From contig NZ_JABUXQ010000007.1 of the NCBI RefSeq assembly GCF_014838735.1, forward strand, positions 1-64,000: 64,000 nt of DNA, in the 5' to 3' direction. The stretch is from Limosilactobacillus portuensis (GTDB lineage Bacteria; Bacillota; Bacilli; Lactobacillales; Lactobacillaceae). Positions 46,155 to 54,054 of the stretch are shown here, piece after piece. Made by a program: the position numbers and the translations under genes. The number at the start of each line of letters is the position of its first letter. The first letter of the stretch is position 1. The notes under the pieces are model-generated. The model saw nothing but the letters and a program-made list of their open reading frames with translations, was not told where the DNA came from and did no database searches.

Positions 46155-46168
46155 GGAGGTGTTAGAAG

Positions 46169-46384
46169 TTGACAACAGTTCTTAAAGATGATGCTTACAA
46201 AAGACTAAAACAAGAAATCGATAGCCGAGGCATTAAGACAAAGTTTGTCGCTAATGAAATTGGGATTAGTCCTAGTTATCTTGGGCAGGTTCTGAATGGT
46301 AGTCGTAAGCTATCAACCGATGTTGCAGTTAAAGCTAGCCAAGTATTAGGTGTGCCATTAACTATTTTTTTAAACAAAAGTTAG
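46169..46384 (+). CDS. Cro-like XRE regulator
   Basis: A 71-residue DNA-binding protein with a helix-turn-helix (TKFVANEIGISPSYLGQVLN). The TTG at 46169 is the start: AAGGAGGT lies 8 nt before it and no ATG is available. It is the first rightward gene of the early operon and should compete with CI for the shared operators. Confidence 0.85.
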   Translation: MTTVLKDDAYKRLKQEIDSRGIKTKFVANEIGISPSYLGQVLNGSRKLSTDVAVKASQVLGVPLTIFLNKS

Positions 46385-46397
46385 ACAATACGGCTAA
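46381..46397. promoter_or_regulatory. Fourth CI/Cro operator copy after cro
   Basis: TTAGACAATACGGCTAA matches the consensus of the sites upstream of cro. It starts inside the last bases of the cro gene and sits before the next start codon. Confidence 0.65.
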
Positions 46398-46413
46398 CCA
46401 AGGAGGTGACTTG

Positions 46414-46578
46414 ATGAAGCTAATAATTGAAGGCCAAGATAATCATGATTTTCTCCAATCAATTATCAACGGTGAGTATGTATCGCTGAAAGATTGGCCA
46501 GGAGTGAAGCTGTTTGTCGGCAATGTTTATGACAAGTATTTGGAAATAAAAAAAGCCACCAAGGAGGCTATTAGATGA
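46414..46578 (+). CDS. Small early phage protein
   Basis: A 54-residue ORF (MKLIIEGQDNHDFLQSI and onward) with AAGGAGGTGA 8 nt before its ATG. It overlaps the next start by four bases (ATGA). No family recognised. Confidence 0.6.
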   Translation: MKLIIEGQDNHDFLQSIINGEYVSLKDWPGVKLFVGNVYDKYLEIKKATKEAIR

Positions 46579-46727
46579 AACAAGAAAATAATTCAGTAAC
46601 TAGAGCTTGGCAAGAATATGCAGAACTAAAAAAGAGCAACTTCACTGATGGTCAGATCAGAAAAATTGCTCAGATTATTATGGCTTGTGCTATGGAAGAC
46701 CGTGTTCATTTAGATAAGAATTCATAG
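46575..46727 (+). CDS. Small early phage protein
   Basis: A 50-residue ORF (MKQENNSVTRAWQEYAEL and onward) coupled to the preceding gene, with AAGGAGG upstream. Helical, no recognised domain. Its end overlaps a leftward small gene. Confidence 0.55.
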   Translation: MKQENNSVTRAWQEYAELKKSNFTDGQIRKIAQIIMACAMEDRVHLDKNS

Positions 46728-46923
46728 CATCTATGCTTCGTTGCCTATTTTCTTGCTCTTGTTTATCAAGCTTACTCTGAATTTTATTGTAGAGAGCATA
46801 AGCTTTTCCGTAAGCTTCTTTATAAACTTTCATTTTATCGTCAACAGAAAGTTGTGTTGAGGAGCTTTGAACGCAAGATAAAGCAAACTTAGCAGGATCA
46901 ATACGAAGATTTTCTAAATCCAT
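46690..46923 (-). CDS. Small leftward phage protein
   Basis: A 77-residue acidic-helical protein starting after GGGAGGTG. It has the segment MKVYKEAYGKAYALYNKIQS and a charged C-terminal helix. It is read against the early operon, so it may be expressed in the lysogen. No family recognised. Confidence 0.6.
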   Translation of the reverse strand: MDLENLRIDPAKFALSCVQSSSTQLSVDDKMKVYKEAYGKAYALYNKIQSKLDKQEQENRQRSIDAMNSYLNEHGLP

Positions 46924-46983
46924 ATTAAGACACCTCCCTTATATGAGATGTCTTAATTATAGCAAAAGAAAGGAGTTGATTAG

Positions 46984-47334
46984 ATGGCAACTGCTGAGAT
47001 AAAAGTAGTCACTTTGGAGCTTCCGAAACTTCATGAAATGATGATTGAGTCAGCGAAAGAAGGTGTTAAACGTTACATCAAAGAACAAGAAGAGAATCAA
47101 ACACATGCTGAACCAACTATCCCAATGGCGGAAATAGTCAATAGTCGACGTTATGGAAGTCGTAATACGGTAGCAAAATACCGAGATGAAATCATGGCTG
47201 AAGATGATAACCAGTCGATTGTAGTTAAGCGAGGAAGTCGATATTACTTTGATCCAGTTAAGTTTGACGATTGGTTCATGAAGAGAAAGAAAACCAACGA
47301 AGAAAAGTTAAAAGTCGATCCACGAAGGAGGTAA
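46984..47334 (+). CDS. Phage HTH/excisionase-like protein
   Basis: A 116-residue protein with AAGGAG before its ATG. The N-terminal half is helical; the C-terminal half has a possible winged-helix segment (IVNSRRYGSRNTVAKYRDEI), a strand YYFDPVKFDDWF and a basic tail. A DNA-binding role, such as an excisionase or regulator, is inferred only. Confidence 0.5.
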   Translation: MATAEIKVVTLELPKLHEMMIESAKEGVKRYIKEQEENQTHAEPTIPMAEIVNSRRYGSRNTVAKYRDEIMAEDDNQSIVVKRGSRYYFDPVKFDDWFMKRKKTNEEKLKVDPRRR

Positions 47335-47336
47335 TC

Positions 47337-47444
47337 ATGGCACAGATAGTATTTTTCATAGCAGTAGCGATCGCCATGCTGATTGTGTTGGGTAATTCGT
47401 TTCAGATGAAGTACAGGGGTAAACATCGAAAGGAAGTGAAGTAA
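47337..47444 (+). CDS. Small phage membrane protein
   Basis: A 35-residue ORF (MAQIVFFIAVAIAMLIVLG and a basic tail) with GGAGGTA before the ATG and a one-base overlap with the next gene. One transmembrane segment. Function unknown. Confidence 0.5.
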   Translation: MAQIVFFIAVAIAMLIVLGNSFQMKYRGKHRKEVK

Positions 47445-47569
47445 TGCAAAAGGAGCTGTACAGCGAACTAGCGAAGTATATTTTGAAATTGTTAAAAAAC
47501 AAAAACAGTCAACCTGATCCCGACACGGTAGGTCAACTGTTTATGGAATTAAGAGAACTAAAGCATTAG
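47444..47569 (+). CDS. Small phage protein
   Basis: A 41-residue ORF (MQKELYSELAKYILKLL and onward) with AAAGGAAG upstream. Helical, no family recognised. Its end touches the stop of the leftward gene. Confidence 0.5.
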   Translation: MQKELYSELAKYILKLLKNKNSQPDPDTVGQLFMELRELKH

Positions 47570-47814
47570 CTTTCAGATTCAAAAAGAACTGATTCAATTG
47601 ATGAACTAATAGCGGATAAAGTTGAATCGCCAATGAATTTAACTTCATTTTTTACATTATCAAGGCTGAAGTCATTGAAGTTGTTATCTAATTTAACGAT
47701 ATCGGTTGCTCGATCCCAATCATCCCACATAGTTTTTTTAGCATATTCAATCAGCTTCAAATTGTTAACAGTAACAGTTTTACTTTTGTTTTTGAATGAA
47801 ATGGTTGCTTTCAC
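47566..47814 (-). CDS. Small leftward phage protein
   Basis: An 82-residue protein from a GTG start at 47814, with AAGGAAGGTGA upstream. It begins with a basic beta-like segment (KATISFKNKSKTVTVNN) and has a tryptophan-rich WDDWDR motif. Opposite to the early operon. No family recognised. Confidence 0.55.
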   Translation of the reverse strand: MKATISFKNKSKTVTVNNLKLIEYAKKTMWDDWDRATDIVKLDNNFNDFSLDNVKNEVKFIGDSTLSAISSSIESVLFESES

Positions 47815-47878
47815 TTAATTCACCTTCCTTCACTAGGAGATGAATCAAGCATAGCACAACGAAAGGAAGTGAAAAGTC

Positions 47879-48070
47879 ATGATTAACGAAGTTCTGCACT
47901 CACGGTTGATAGCATTCGCACTTGGAGCGTGGATGGTCTACTGCGGAAGTATCGGTGCATATGACGGGGCACTGTTTATCCCTATGATTTATGCAACTTT
48001 ACTGCTACTCAACCACATTGATCAAAAAAAGAGCGAAGGCAGTCGCAATGCCCACGCTCAAAATAAGTAA
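47879..48070 (+). CDS. Small phage membrane protein
   Basis: A 63-residue protein with two hydrophobic segments (about 9-26 and 30-46) and a charged tail. AAAGGAAGTG precedes the ATG. The end of the gene contains a GAGCG/CGCTC hairpin. Function unknown. Confidence 0.55.
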   Translation: MINEVLHSRLIAFALGAWMVYCGSIGAYDGALFIPMIYATLLLLNHIDQKKSEGSRNAHAQNK

Positions 48071-48102
48071 CTTTGGTTTTTAACTTACGAGGATGATTAT
48101 AA

Positions 48103-48312
48103 ATGGAAAACATGCTAAATGCAATTAAAGATATGTCATTAGATAACGCTCACTATATGGGTAAATATGACAGCTACAAGAAAAAGCTTAACAAAATGCT
48201 GACTAGTGTAAGCACCCAGCCGACACCTGCTCAACTAGGACGCATCAAAGTCTATTACCAATTAATAGATTTATTTGGTGAAAAATTTGTTCAAGGGATG
48301 GGGTGGCTGTAA
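48103..48312 (+). CDS. Small early phage protein
   Basis: A 69-residue helical, lysine-rich protein (DSYKKKLNKMLTSV). Coupled to the next gene by a TAATG overlap. No family recognised. Confidence 0.55.
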   Translation: MENMLNAIKDMSLDNAHYMGKYDSYKKKLNKMLTSVSTQPTPAQLGRIKVYYQLIDLFGEKFVQGMGWL

Positions 48313-48590
48313 TGGATAACAGGACTGAAGAAATTAAAGCGGCAGTAGAGAAAATTATCAATCACAAACTAGATTCGTTTATTGTACTTGGACAAAACAA
48401 TGATGGATTGGAACTATCAGCAGGAAAAGGCGAAGCAGCTGCTATCGCAGTTCTAATAGCGGATCTTTTTGAAAAGCAACCAGCATTAGAACAAATGGTT
48501 AAAGATGCCAAAAGTCTTAAAAGTGGAAAGCTACCAGATGATTTAGTTAAGGCATTGTTCAATGCGCTAGGGGGCAATTCAAATGAATAA
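48312..48590 (+). CDS. Phage protein upstream of the recT module
   Basis: A 92-residue protein starting at ATG 48312 (overlapping the previous stop), after GGGATGGGGTGG. A central AIAVLIADLFEKQPALEQMV helix pair is visible. Position suggests a role near recombination/replication; no family recognised. Confidence 0.6.
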   Translation: MDNRTEEIKAAVEKIINHKLDSFIVLGQNNDGLELSAGKGEAAAIAVLIADLFEKQPALEQMVKDAKSLKSGKLPDDLVKALFNALGGNSNE

Positions 48591-48711
48591 CATTAACTGG
48601 GATAAGTGGTTCGAGGATGATAGCGAATCAATGCCTAATTGTCCTTGGATTGATCACGAACCATATGACGATGGTACCTACTACGGTGACGAAGACGAGG
48701 AGGAAGAATAA
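48583..48711 (+). CDS. Very acidic small phage protein
   Basis: A 42-residue ORF that overlaps both neighbours by a few bases. It ends in a run of glutamates (DEDEEEE) and has many aspartates. DNA mimicry is possible but unproven. Confidence 0.5.
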   Translation: MNNINWDKWFEDDSESMPNCPWIDHEPYDDGTYYGDEDEEEE

Positions 48712-49616
48712 TGGCTAACCAAGTAGCAACTAAGCAACCAAAATTAACAGATATTGTGCTTGAACGAGTTAATCAAATGAAGAGCACGCAGCATTTATCA
48801 CTACCCAAAAATTACAACGCTTCAAATGCTTTGAATGCAGCGTTCCTTGAATTACAAAAAGTCCAAGATCGCAATCATCAACCGGCACTTGATGTATGTA
48901 GTCGAGATTCAATTGTTAAGTCATTACTTGATATGACACTTCAAGGATTATCACCGGCAAAAGATCAATGCTACTTCATTGTGTACGGTAAAGAGTTACA
49001 AATGCAACGCTCCTATTTTGGTACGGTAGCAGCGGTTAAACGGCTAGACGGAGTGAAAAAGGTTCGGGCAGAAGTAGTTCATGAGGGCGATGAGTTTGAA
49101 ATTGGCTCTGATGAGGATATGGAATTGGTAGTTAAGAAGTTTATACCAAAGTTTGAGAATATCAGTAAGCCAATCATCGGCGCCTTTGCCTTAATTAAGA
49201 CTGATGAAGGTAATTCATACACGGTTATGAATATGGACGAAATCAAGCAGTCCTGGAGCCAAACACGACAAAAAAATAATAAAGTACAACAAAATTTCAG
49301 TCAGGAGATGGCTAAACGGACCGTACTTAACCGGGCCGCCAAGATGTTTATTAACACCTCAGATGATAGTGACCTGTTAACTGGGGCAATTAATGCTACT
49401 ACATCTAATGAATTTGATGATGAGCCACGAGATGTAACACCAACTCAGGAAGAACAAACCACGCAAGAATTACTAGATGGCTTTGAAAAATCACAGGCAG
49501 AATTAGCTAAGAAGGAGGAACCAGCGGATGAACACAGTAGTTCAGCAGAAGGAGAACAAGAAGAACTCTTCAAGGACGGTACCATTACACCAGACCCCGC
49601 TAAAGTTAACGCCTGA
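48711..49616 (+). CDS. recT: RecT family single-strand annealing protein
   Basis: A 301-residue RecT. Conserved features are ASNALNAAFLELQKVQDRN near residue 38, LQGLSPAKDQCYFIVYGKEL and MQRSYFGTVAAVKRLDGV, with an acidic C-terminal tail. It anneals single strands during phage recombination. It overlaps the nuclease gene by 89 nt, which should couple the pair. Confidence 0.93.
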   Translation: MANQVATKQPKLTDIVLERVNQMKSTQHLSLPKNYNASNALNAAFLELQKVQDRNHQPALDVCSRDSIVKSLLDMTLQGLSPAKDQCYFIVYGKELQMQRSYFGTVAAVKRLDGVKKVRAEVVHEGDEFEIGSDEDMELVVKKFIPKFENISKPIIGAFALIKTDEGNSYTVMNMDEIKQSWSQTRQKNNKVQQNFSQEMAKRTVLNRAAKMFINTSDDSDLLTGAINATTSNEFDDEPRDVTPTQEEQTTQELLDGFEKSQAELAKKEEPADEHSSSAEGEQEELFKDGTITPDPAKVNA

Positions 49617-50424
49617 GAATTACTACTCACATGATACAGACTGGCAGTACATGAGTTTCTCCTTGTTCAAAGATTTTGAGCAGTGCGAAGCTCGGACATT
49701 GGCTAAGCTGAAAGAGGATTGGCAACCGACTTCTAGTCCGGTGCCACTTCTTGTTGGTAATTATGTACACAGCTATTTTGAAAGTGTTGAAAGTCACCAA
49801 AGTTTTGTTAAAGAAAATCACAAAGCTTTAATGACCCGACCAACGAAGAGCAATCCCGATGGTCACTTACGAGCTGAGTTCAAGGTAGCTGACAGCATGA
49901 TTAAGACACTAAGTGATGACAATATGTTCAACTACTTTTACAAGCCTGGTAAGAAAGAAGTCATTGTGACTGGCAAGATTGATGGTTACTGGTGGAAAGG
50001 TAAGATTGACAGTTTGGTGCTTGAACAAGGTTACTTCTGTGATCTTAAAACGGTAGACGATATTCATAAGGGCCACTGGAACGTTGATGAACACCGATAT
50101 ATACCGTTTATCCAAGATCGAGAATATGACCTGCAAATGGCACTATATCAAGAGATTATCAAACAGACCTTTGATAAAAAGTGTCAACCGTTCATCTTTG
50201 CAATTAGCAAGCAGACACCGCCTGACAAGATGGCAATTGACTTTAATGGTGTTGATGACCAGTACCAAATGCAGGCCGACTTAGACAAAGTAAAAGAGCT
50301 ACAACCGCACTTCTGGAAAGTAATGACAGGTGAAGAAGCACCGGTTGCTTGTGGTAAGTGTGATTATTGCCGACAGCTGAAACAGCTTAAAGGGTTTACC
50401 CACGCTAGTGAGATTGAGGTGTAA
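49528..50424 (+). CDS. PD-(D/E)XK exonuclease (RecE/YqaJ-like)
   Basis: A 298-residue nuclease. The fold shows SLFKDFEQCEARTLAKL, the catalytic region ITGKIDGYWWKGKIDSL and CDLKTVDDI (D and E/D-x-K type), and a C-terminal cysteine cluster CGKCDYCR that may bind metal. The start at 49528 has AAGGAGG upstream within recT. It should resect double-stranded ends for RecT. Confidence 0.82.
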   Translation: MNTVVQQKENKKNSSRTVPLHQTPLKLTPENYYSHDTDWQYMSFSLFKDFEQCEARTLAKLKEDWQPTSSPVPLLVGNYVHSYFESVESHQSFVKENHKALMTRPTKSNPDGHLRAEFKVADSMIKTLSDDNMFNYFYKPGKKEVIVTGKIDGYWWKGKIDSLVLEQGYFCDLKTVDDIHKGHWNVDEHRYIPFIQDREYDLQMALYQEIIKQTFDKKCQPFIFAISKQTPPDKMAIDFNGVDDQYQMQADLDKVKELQPHFWKVMTGEEAPVACGKCDYCRQLKQLKGFTHASEIEV

Positions 50425-50426
50425 TT

Positions 50427-51488
50427 ATGGCACAACGAAGAATGTTTAGTAACAAAATTACTGATACTGATACCTTTTTAGATATGCCAGCATCAGCTCA
50501 GAACCTATACTTCCACCTAAACATGCACGCTGATGATGATGGTTTCTTAGGGAATGCCAAGACGATTCGGCGCATGATCGGTGCAAGTGAAGATGACTTG
50601 AAAATTCTAGTTGCTAAAGGATTTCTTTTGATGTTTGACGATGGGGTAACTGTGATTCGTGATTGGCGGATTCACAATTACATTCAAAAAGATCGTTATC
50701 ACCAAACTATGTATCAGGAGCACAAAAAACAATTAACAGTTAACCATAACCATCAGTATGAATTTGTATCCAATCCGGACACAAAGGGTATACAAGATGG
50801 ATCCGATTCGGATCCAAAACGTATCCAATCTGGATCCAACGTGGATCCAAGTCGTACGCAAAATGGATCCAATGAAAAAGAAGTTACAAAAAGTAAGAAT
50901 AAACAAACACCGTCAGAACAGGCAACAGAGCCAATGGATCCAGAATGTATACAAGATGGATCCAAAATGGATCCCCAGGTTAGAGTTAGGTTAGGTAAGA
51001 GTAAGGATAGAGTTACTACTACTACTGATACTAAGTTAAATAATGCTACTACGGTTGAAAGTGGTGGTAATTTTCAGCATACCCATGAAGATGTTTTTAA
51101 TCACTGGCAAGGTGACTGGGGATTTCCTAACACGTATATCACTCAAGATCTAGACGAGTGGATTAAAGGATTTGGCCCGGATATTATTTACTACACGATT
51201 GACTATGCCTTGTCTAAGAATGTCACGGCTCGTAAGGCTGATCCTTTCATGACGGAAGTAATCAAGAATTATCGTGCCAAACAGGTAAAAACAGTTGATG
51301 ACGCTATAAGAGTTAATGCTGAATTTGACTCAAGGGGAAATTACTATTCACGGAAGCCAATTAGGCGTGAAGTAATCCCAGAGTTCATGAAGAAGGATCT
51401 TGAGAATGTTCCTAAGCAAAATGACGCTTCGCAAGTTCAAGACGACTACGTAATGCCAGATGACAGCATGGATCCAATGCCAAAGTGA
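50427..51488 (+). CDS. Phage replisome organiser, DnaD-like
   Basis: A 353-residue protein with an N-terminal winged-helix domain (about 1-95: QRRMFSNKITDTDTFLDMPA and MHADDDGFLGNAKTIRRMIG) typical of phage replisome organisers. A low-complexity middle (about 110-215) contains repeated GSN/SDP units, and a C-terminal DnaD-like domain (about 215-300) contains the tryptophan-rich WQGDWGFPNTY. It should load the host helicase at the phage origin, which may lie in its own repeat-rich middle. Confidence 0.8.
   Translation: MAQRRMFSNKITDTDTFLDMPASAQNLYFHLNMHADDDGFLGNAKTIRRMIGASEDDLKILVAKGFLLMFDDGVTVIRDWRIHNYIQKDRYHQTMYQEHKKQLTVNHNHQYEFVSNPDTKGIQDGSDSDPKRIQSGSNVDPSRTQNGSNEKEVTKSKNKQTPSEQATEPMDPECIQDGSKMDPQVRVRLGKSKDRVTTTTDTKLNNATTVESGGNFQHTHEDVFNHWQGDWGFPNTYITQDLDEWIKGFGPDIIYYTIDYALSKNVTARKADPFMTEVIKNYRAKQVKTVDDAIRVNAEFDSRGNYYSRKPIRREVIPEFMKKDLENVPKQNDASQVQDDYVMPDDSMDPMPK
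50788..50974 (+). repeat. GGATCC direct repeats, putative phage replication origin
   Basis: Eight GGATCC copies lie within 187 bp, most as TGGATCCAA. Two longer copies, GTATACAAGATGGATCC, occur at 50788-50804 and 50947-50963. They sit inside the replisome organiser gene, the usual site of an initiator-binding origin in siphophages. A ninth GGATCC lies near the gene end. Confidence 0.55.
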
Positions 51489-51498
51489 GGTGTGATAA

Positions 51499-51810
51499 AT
51501 GGCAACAGCAATAGAAAACAAATGGGCTTCCACGATTAAACGACTGCAAGTCCTGAAAAGGGATTGTTATACAAAATCTGATGGTATTAGCTATTTGAAG
51601 GCTATTGGACTAGTTAAATCCAACTTGCGAGTGGCTGTGTATTATCTTGGCCGTCTTGATGATCGAGGTGAGAACTACCAGGTGCCATTTGATAGGGAAC
51701 AATTTGAGTGGTTACTAAGCGAGCCAGTCGGGCAAAAGAAGCTCGATGAAGCAATCAGAATTAAGCATGAGTGTGCCAAGATGGCAAGGAGAAATGCGTA
51801 TGAAGTTTGA
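51499..51810 (+). CDS. Early phage protein
   Basis: A 103-residue protein with GAGGTG before its ATG. It has helical segments (KWASTIKRLQVLKRDCYTKS) and a basic C-terminus. No family recognised. It overlaps the next gene by about 11 nt. Confidence 0.6.
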   Translation: MATAIENKWASTIKRLQVLKRDCYTKSDGISYLKAIGLVKSNLRVAVYYLGRLDDRGENYQVPFDREQFEWLLSEPVGQKKLDEAIRIKHECAKMARRNAYEV

Positions 51811-51970
51811 ACGACTGAAAGCCCTGAAACGTGGTAAAGGTTACGTGCACTACAAAGGCAAGTTGTGCGAGGTCATCAGCATTAACGCCTTGAAGCAGAC
51901 CGCACAAGTGGCAGAGGCGGGCCAGATGTTTCCGCCAGTGGTTGAAGTGAAAGCGAGTGAGTTGGATTGA
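51800..51970 (+). CDS. Small phage protein, beta-rich
   Basis: A 56-residue protein starting at ATG 51800 with AAGGAG 8 nt upstream; a longer frame from 51746 is less likely. The KGYVHYKGKLCEVISINAL and VVEVKASELD strands suggest a small beta fold. Overlaps the next start by one base. Confidence 0.6.
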   Translation: MKFERLKALKRGKGYVHYKGKLCEVISINALKQTAQVAEAGQMFPPVVEVKASELD

Positions 51971-52146
51971 TGGACTTAGAGAAAAATACAAATAACGCTG
52001 ATAAGCCAATGGAAAATTGGACGAGAGTAATTATCGAAACAGACGAAAAGAACCCCAAAACCATTGCAGTAGTCGTTAATGATGACTATAAAGTTGCAGA
52101 TGGTTTCAGAGTTCGACTTAAGCCAAGTACATTGCCTTGGTATTAG
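51970..52146 (+). CDS. Small phage protein
   Basis: A 58-residue ORF (MDLEKNTNNADKPMENWTRV and onward) coupled by a one-base overlap. The TIAVVVNDDYKV strand is the only notable segment. No family recognised. Confidence 0.5.
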   Translation: MDLEKNTNNADKPMENWTRVIIETDEKNPKTIAVVVNDDYKVADGFRVRLKPSTLPWY

Positions 52147-52228
52147 TATTTGTCCCACTTGTGATTGGATTGCAATTAATTATTCAAAGGGAGTTTAGCA
52201 GTATTTACAAGTGGGGGCTAGAGGAGTG

Positions 52229-52387
52229 ATGAAACGAATGGATAGTGTGTTGTATGCGTTTCTGTGGTTTGCGATTGCGCTGATTGCAGTAGTGACAATG
52301 AAGTTTGCCGGTGGCTGGGTATTACTGCCGGTAGTGTTATTGATTATCTTGGCGTTCATTGCAGGACGAATTAGAGAGGGATGGTAG
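52229..52387 (+). CDS. Small phage membrane protein
   Basis: A 52-residue ORF with GAGGAG upstream and two hydrophobic segments (LYAFLWFAIALIAVVTM and WVLLPVVLLIILAFIAG). A later ATG at 52238 is equally possible. Function unknown. Confidence 0.55.
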   Translation: MKRMDSVLYAFLWFAIALIAVVTMKFAGGWVLLPVVLLIILAFIAGRIREGW

Positions 52388-52392
52388 TGAAG

Positions 52393-52854
52393 ATGAAAAT
52401 TGATGAATTTATCGAAAAAGTGAATGAACGTGATGAAATGCGGGCTAAGAAAACCGCTGAAGGTATTGTAATCGGCACACCAAACAATATGGGCATTTTC
52501 AATATTCCCGAAGATGCAACAAATTTCATTGAAATAGATACTTGGGCAACAAGTAACAGCTTGTATTGGAAAAAGCCTGATCGTGAGTGTTTATCAGCAC
52601 TGATTGAAGAGTTTCTTCACACGCCAATTGAAGAGCGCTTCCCGGAAAAGGAATGGTATTTGTGTATTGGTGTAAATAGTAAGGGCCATAAAGTTTACCT
52701 AGTGAGGGACTATGATGCGCGTGAGATTGTGACGAATATTAATAAAGACTGCATGTCTTCTTTCACTGATCGACAAGTTGAAGAACTAAAAAAGGAGTTT
52801 CCCAAATTAGCTCCTGCAATTGATGCAATGAAAGAACCGGTGGAGGACGACTAA
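52393..52854 (+). CDS. Phage protein of unknown function
   Basis: A 153-residue acidic protein (157 if the ATG at 52381 is used). Central strands carry EWYLCIGVNSKGHKVYLVRD, and the C-terminus is helical and acidic. A one-base overlap couples it to the next gene. No family recognised. Confidence 0.6.
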   Translation: MKIDEFIEKVNERDEMRAKKTAEGIVIGTPNNMGIFNIPEDATNFIEIDTWATSNSLYWKKPDRECLSALIEEFLHTPIEERFPEKEWYLCIGVNSKGHKVYLVRDYDAREIVTNINKDCMSSFTDRQVEELKKEFPKLAPAIDAMKEPVEDD

Positions 52855-52973
52855 TGAGCATATATGACTTTTTAGCAATCACAGCAACTGGTGCGATTGG
52901 CTTTGTGCTGGGAGTAGTAACAACGATTAAGGTTGACGATACGCACGAAAGGATTAAAGGAGAAGATAAATGA
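52854..52973 (+). CDS. Small phage membrane protein
   Basis: A 39-residue ORF with one transmembrane segment (AITATGAIGFVLGVVTTI) and a charged tail. GGAGGA precedes the start. Overlaps the next gene by ATGA. Confidence 0.5.
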   Translation: MSIYDFLAITATGAIGFVLGVVTTIKVDDTHERIKGEDK

Positions 52974-53212
52974 TGAGTGTAGATTATAAAGCAATTAACT
53001 TTAAGGCAGATTTGAAAAACGCTAAGCGGACAGCCGGTGATACGGTTATCCAGCTTAGTGCTAAGGGTAAAGATGTCGATATGAACCTGCTTGGTGAAAT
53101 CATGGATGCCAATGGGGGGGTAAAAGTAACCATTGAATCTAACCAGACCGAATTGGTTAATGATAACCGTGAAGCAGATGGTCAGACAGAGTTACTAGGA
53201 GAAGATGACTAG
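52970..53212 (+). CDS. Small phage protein
   Basis: An 80-residue protein after AAGGAGA, with ATG choices at 52970 and 52973. The ETK-like segment VTIESNQTELV and an acidic end are visible. A G7 tract lies at 53114-53120 within the gene. No family recognised. Confidence 0.55.
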   Translation: MMSVDYKAINFKADLKNAKRTAGDTVIQLSAKGKDVDMNLLGEIMDANGGVKVTIESNQTELVNDNREADGQTELLGEDD

Positions 53213-53724
53213 TGAATCATTTTGGGAAGAAAGTTCATTACAAAGATTGGGACTTCGATTCGATTAAGGAACGTGACTTCTTCATCCAGTTCATCGAGAG
53301 TAGCGGAAAGAAGTTCAAGGTTCATCCAAGCTACAAGGTAGTCAATAAATTCTCGGTTGGCGGATATAACCAGCGTGGTGTTACGTACGCACCGGACTTT
53401 GTTGTATTTAGCACTGACGGAACCGTTGAGCACGTTTACGATGTGAAAACGGGAATTAATCAACGAGCAGTCGATACGAGCGCTAAGCTACGTTTTAAGC
53501 TGTTTTCACTGAGAACTGGATTGCCGGTTGAAGTAGTTGTTCCTCGTCAGCATGATTTCAAGATGAAACTGTTTGGGTTTACTAATCCGAGGATTCAAGA
53601 GGCTCATGCTCGACACGATATTCATGGTAATATTCGACGAAGAAAAAATGGAGAACCTTACTACGACTACTACAACGTATACAAGAGCATTGATTATAAT
53701 GTGCACGATTTAATCGGATTTTAG
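53212..53724 (+). CDS. DUF1064-like PD-(D/E)XK nuclease
   Basis: A 170-residue protein from a GTG start at 53212. The catalytic core is visible as YAPDFVVFSTDGTVEHVYDV followed by KTG, the D...E-x-K layout of DUF1064 phage proteins, which occupy the place of Holliday junction resolvases in many Gram-positive phages. A preceding EFF helix and a basic C-terminus (RRRKNGEP) support DNA binding. Confidence 0.78.
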   Translation: MNHFGKKVHYKDWDFDSIKERDFFIQFIESSGKKFKVHPSYKVVNKFSVGGYNQRGVTYAPDFVVFSTDGTVEHVYDVKTGINQRAVDTSAKLRFKLFSLRTGLPVEVVVPRQHDFKMKLFGFTNPRIQEAHARHDIHGNIRRRKNGEPYYDYYNVYKSIDYNVHDLIGF

Positions 53725-53732
53725 GAGGAAGC

Positions 53733-53843
53733 ATGAAGTCGAAGAAAAAGAAACAAAAAAGCCGTCTCCGGAAGAAGCGGGAACGGCGGAAAGAAAATGA
53801 GTTAAAGCGACAGGAGAAGAAGCATGATTGGAAAAAAGATTAG
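53733..53843 (+). CDS. Highly basic small phage protein
   Basis: A 36-residue ORF after AGGAGGAA, almost entirely lysine and arginine (MKSKKKKQKSRLRKKRERRK). It may bind nucleic acid. Overlaps the next gene by 20 nt. Confidence 0.5.
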   Translation: MKSKKKKQKSRLRKKRERRKENELKRQEKKHDWKKD

Positions 53844-53967
53844 TGATATTACAAGTTTCATACTTGGGCAAGTAATAATGTGGGCAGGTTCGGTAACCAT
53901 TATTGGTGGTCTTACGTGGTTAACCATTAAGATATGGACGTCAATAATTCATATGATTTTTGGATAA
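53824..53967 (+). CDS. Small phage membrane protein
   Basis: A 47-residue ORF with GGAGAAG before its ATG. One or two hydrophobic segments (FILGQVIMWAGSVTIIGGL). Function unknown. Confidence 0.5.
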   Translation: MIGKKISDITSFILGQVIMWAGSVTIIGGLTWLTIKIWTSIIHMIFG

Positions 53968-53970
53968 ATA

Positions 53971-53995
53971 AAAAAGACGCTCTACTGAGAGAGCG
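53971..53995 (-). terminator. Hairpin with T-run on the minus strand
   Basis: CGCTCT (53978-53983) pairs with AGAGCG (53990-53995); the minus strand then reads CTTTTTTATTT. It may end leftward transcripts, or act as a weak plus-strand pause before the regulator gene. Confidence 0.4.
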
Positions 53996-54054
53996 CCCTT
54001 GAGATATAAATTAAAGCAAATCAATTATATCACAAGGGACGAGGGGTGTAGAGC

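Noticed and set aside
53114-53120. G7 tract in a small phage gene as a contingency locus
   Set aside because: It is shorter than the other two tracts and the gene has no recognised function, so the case is weak.
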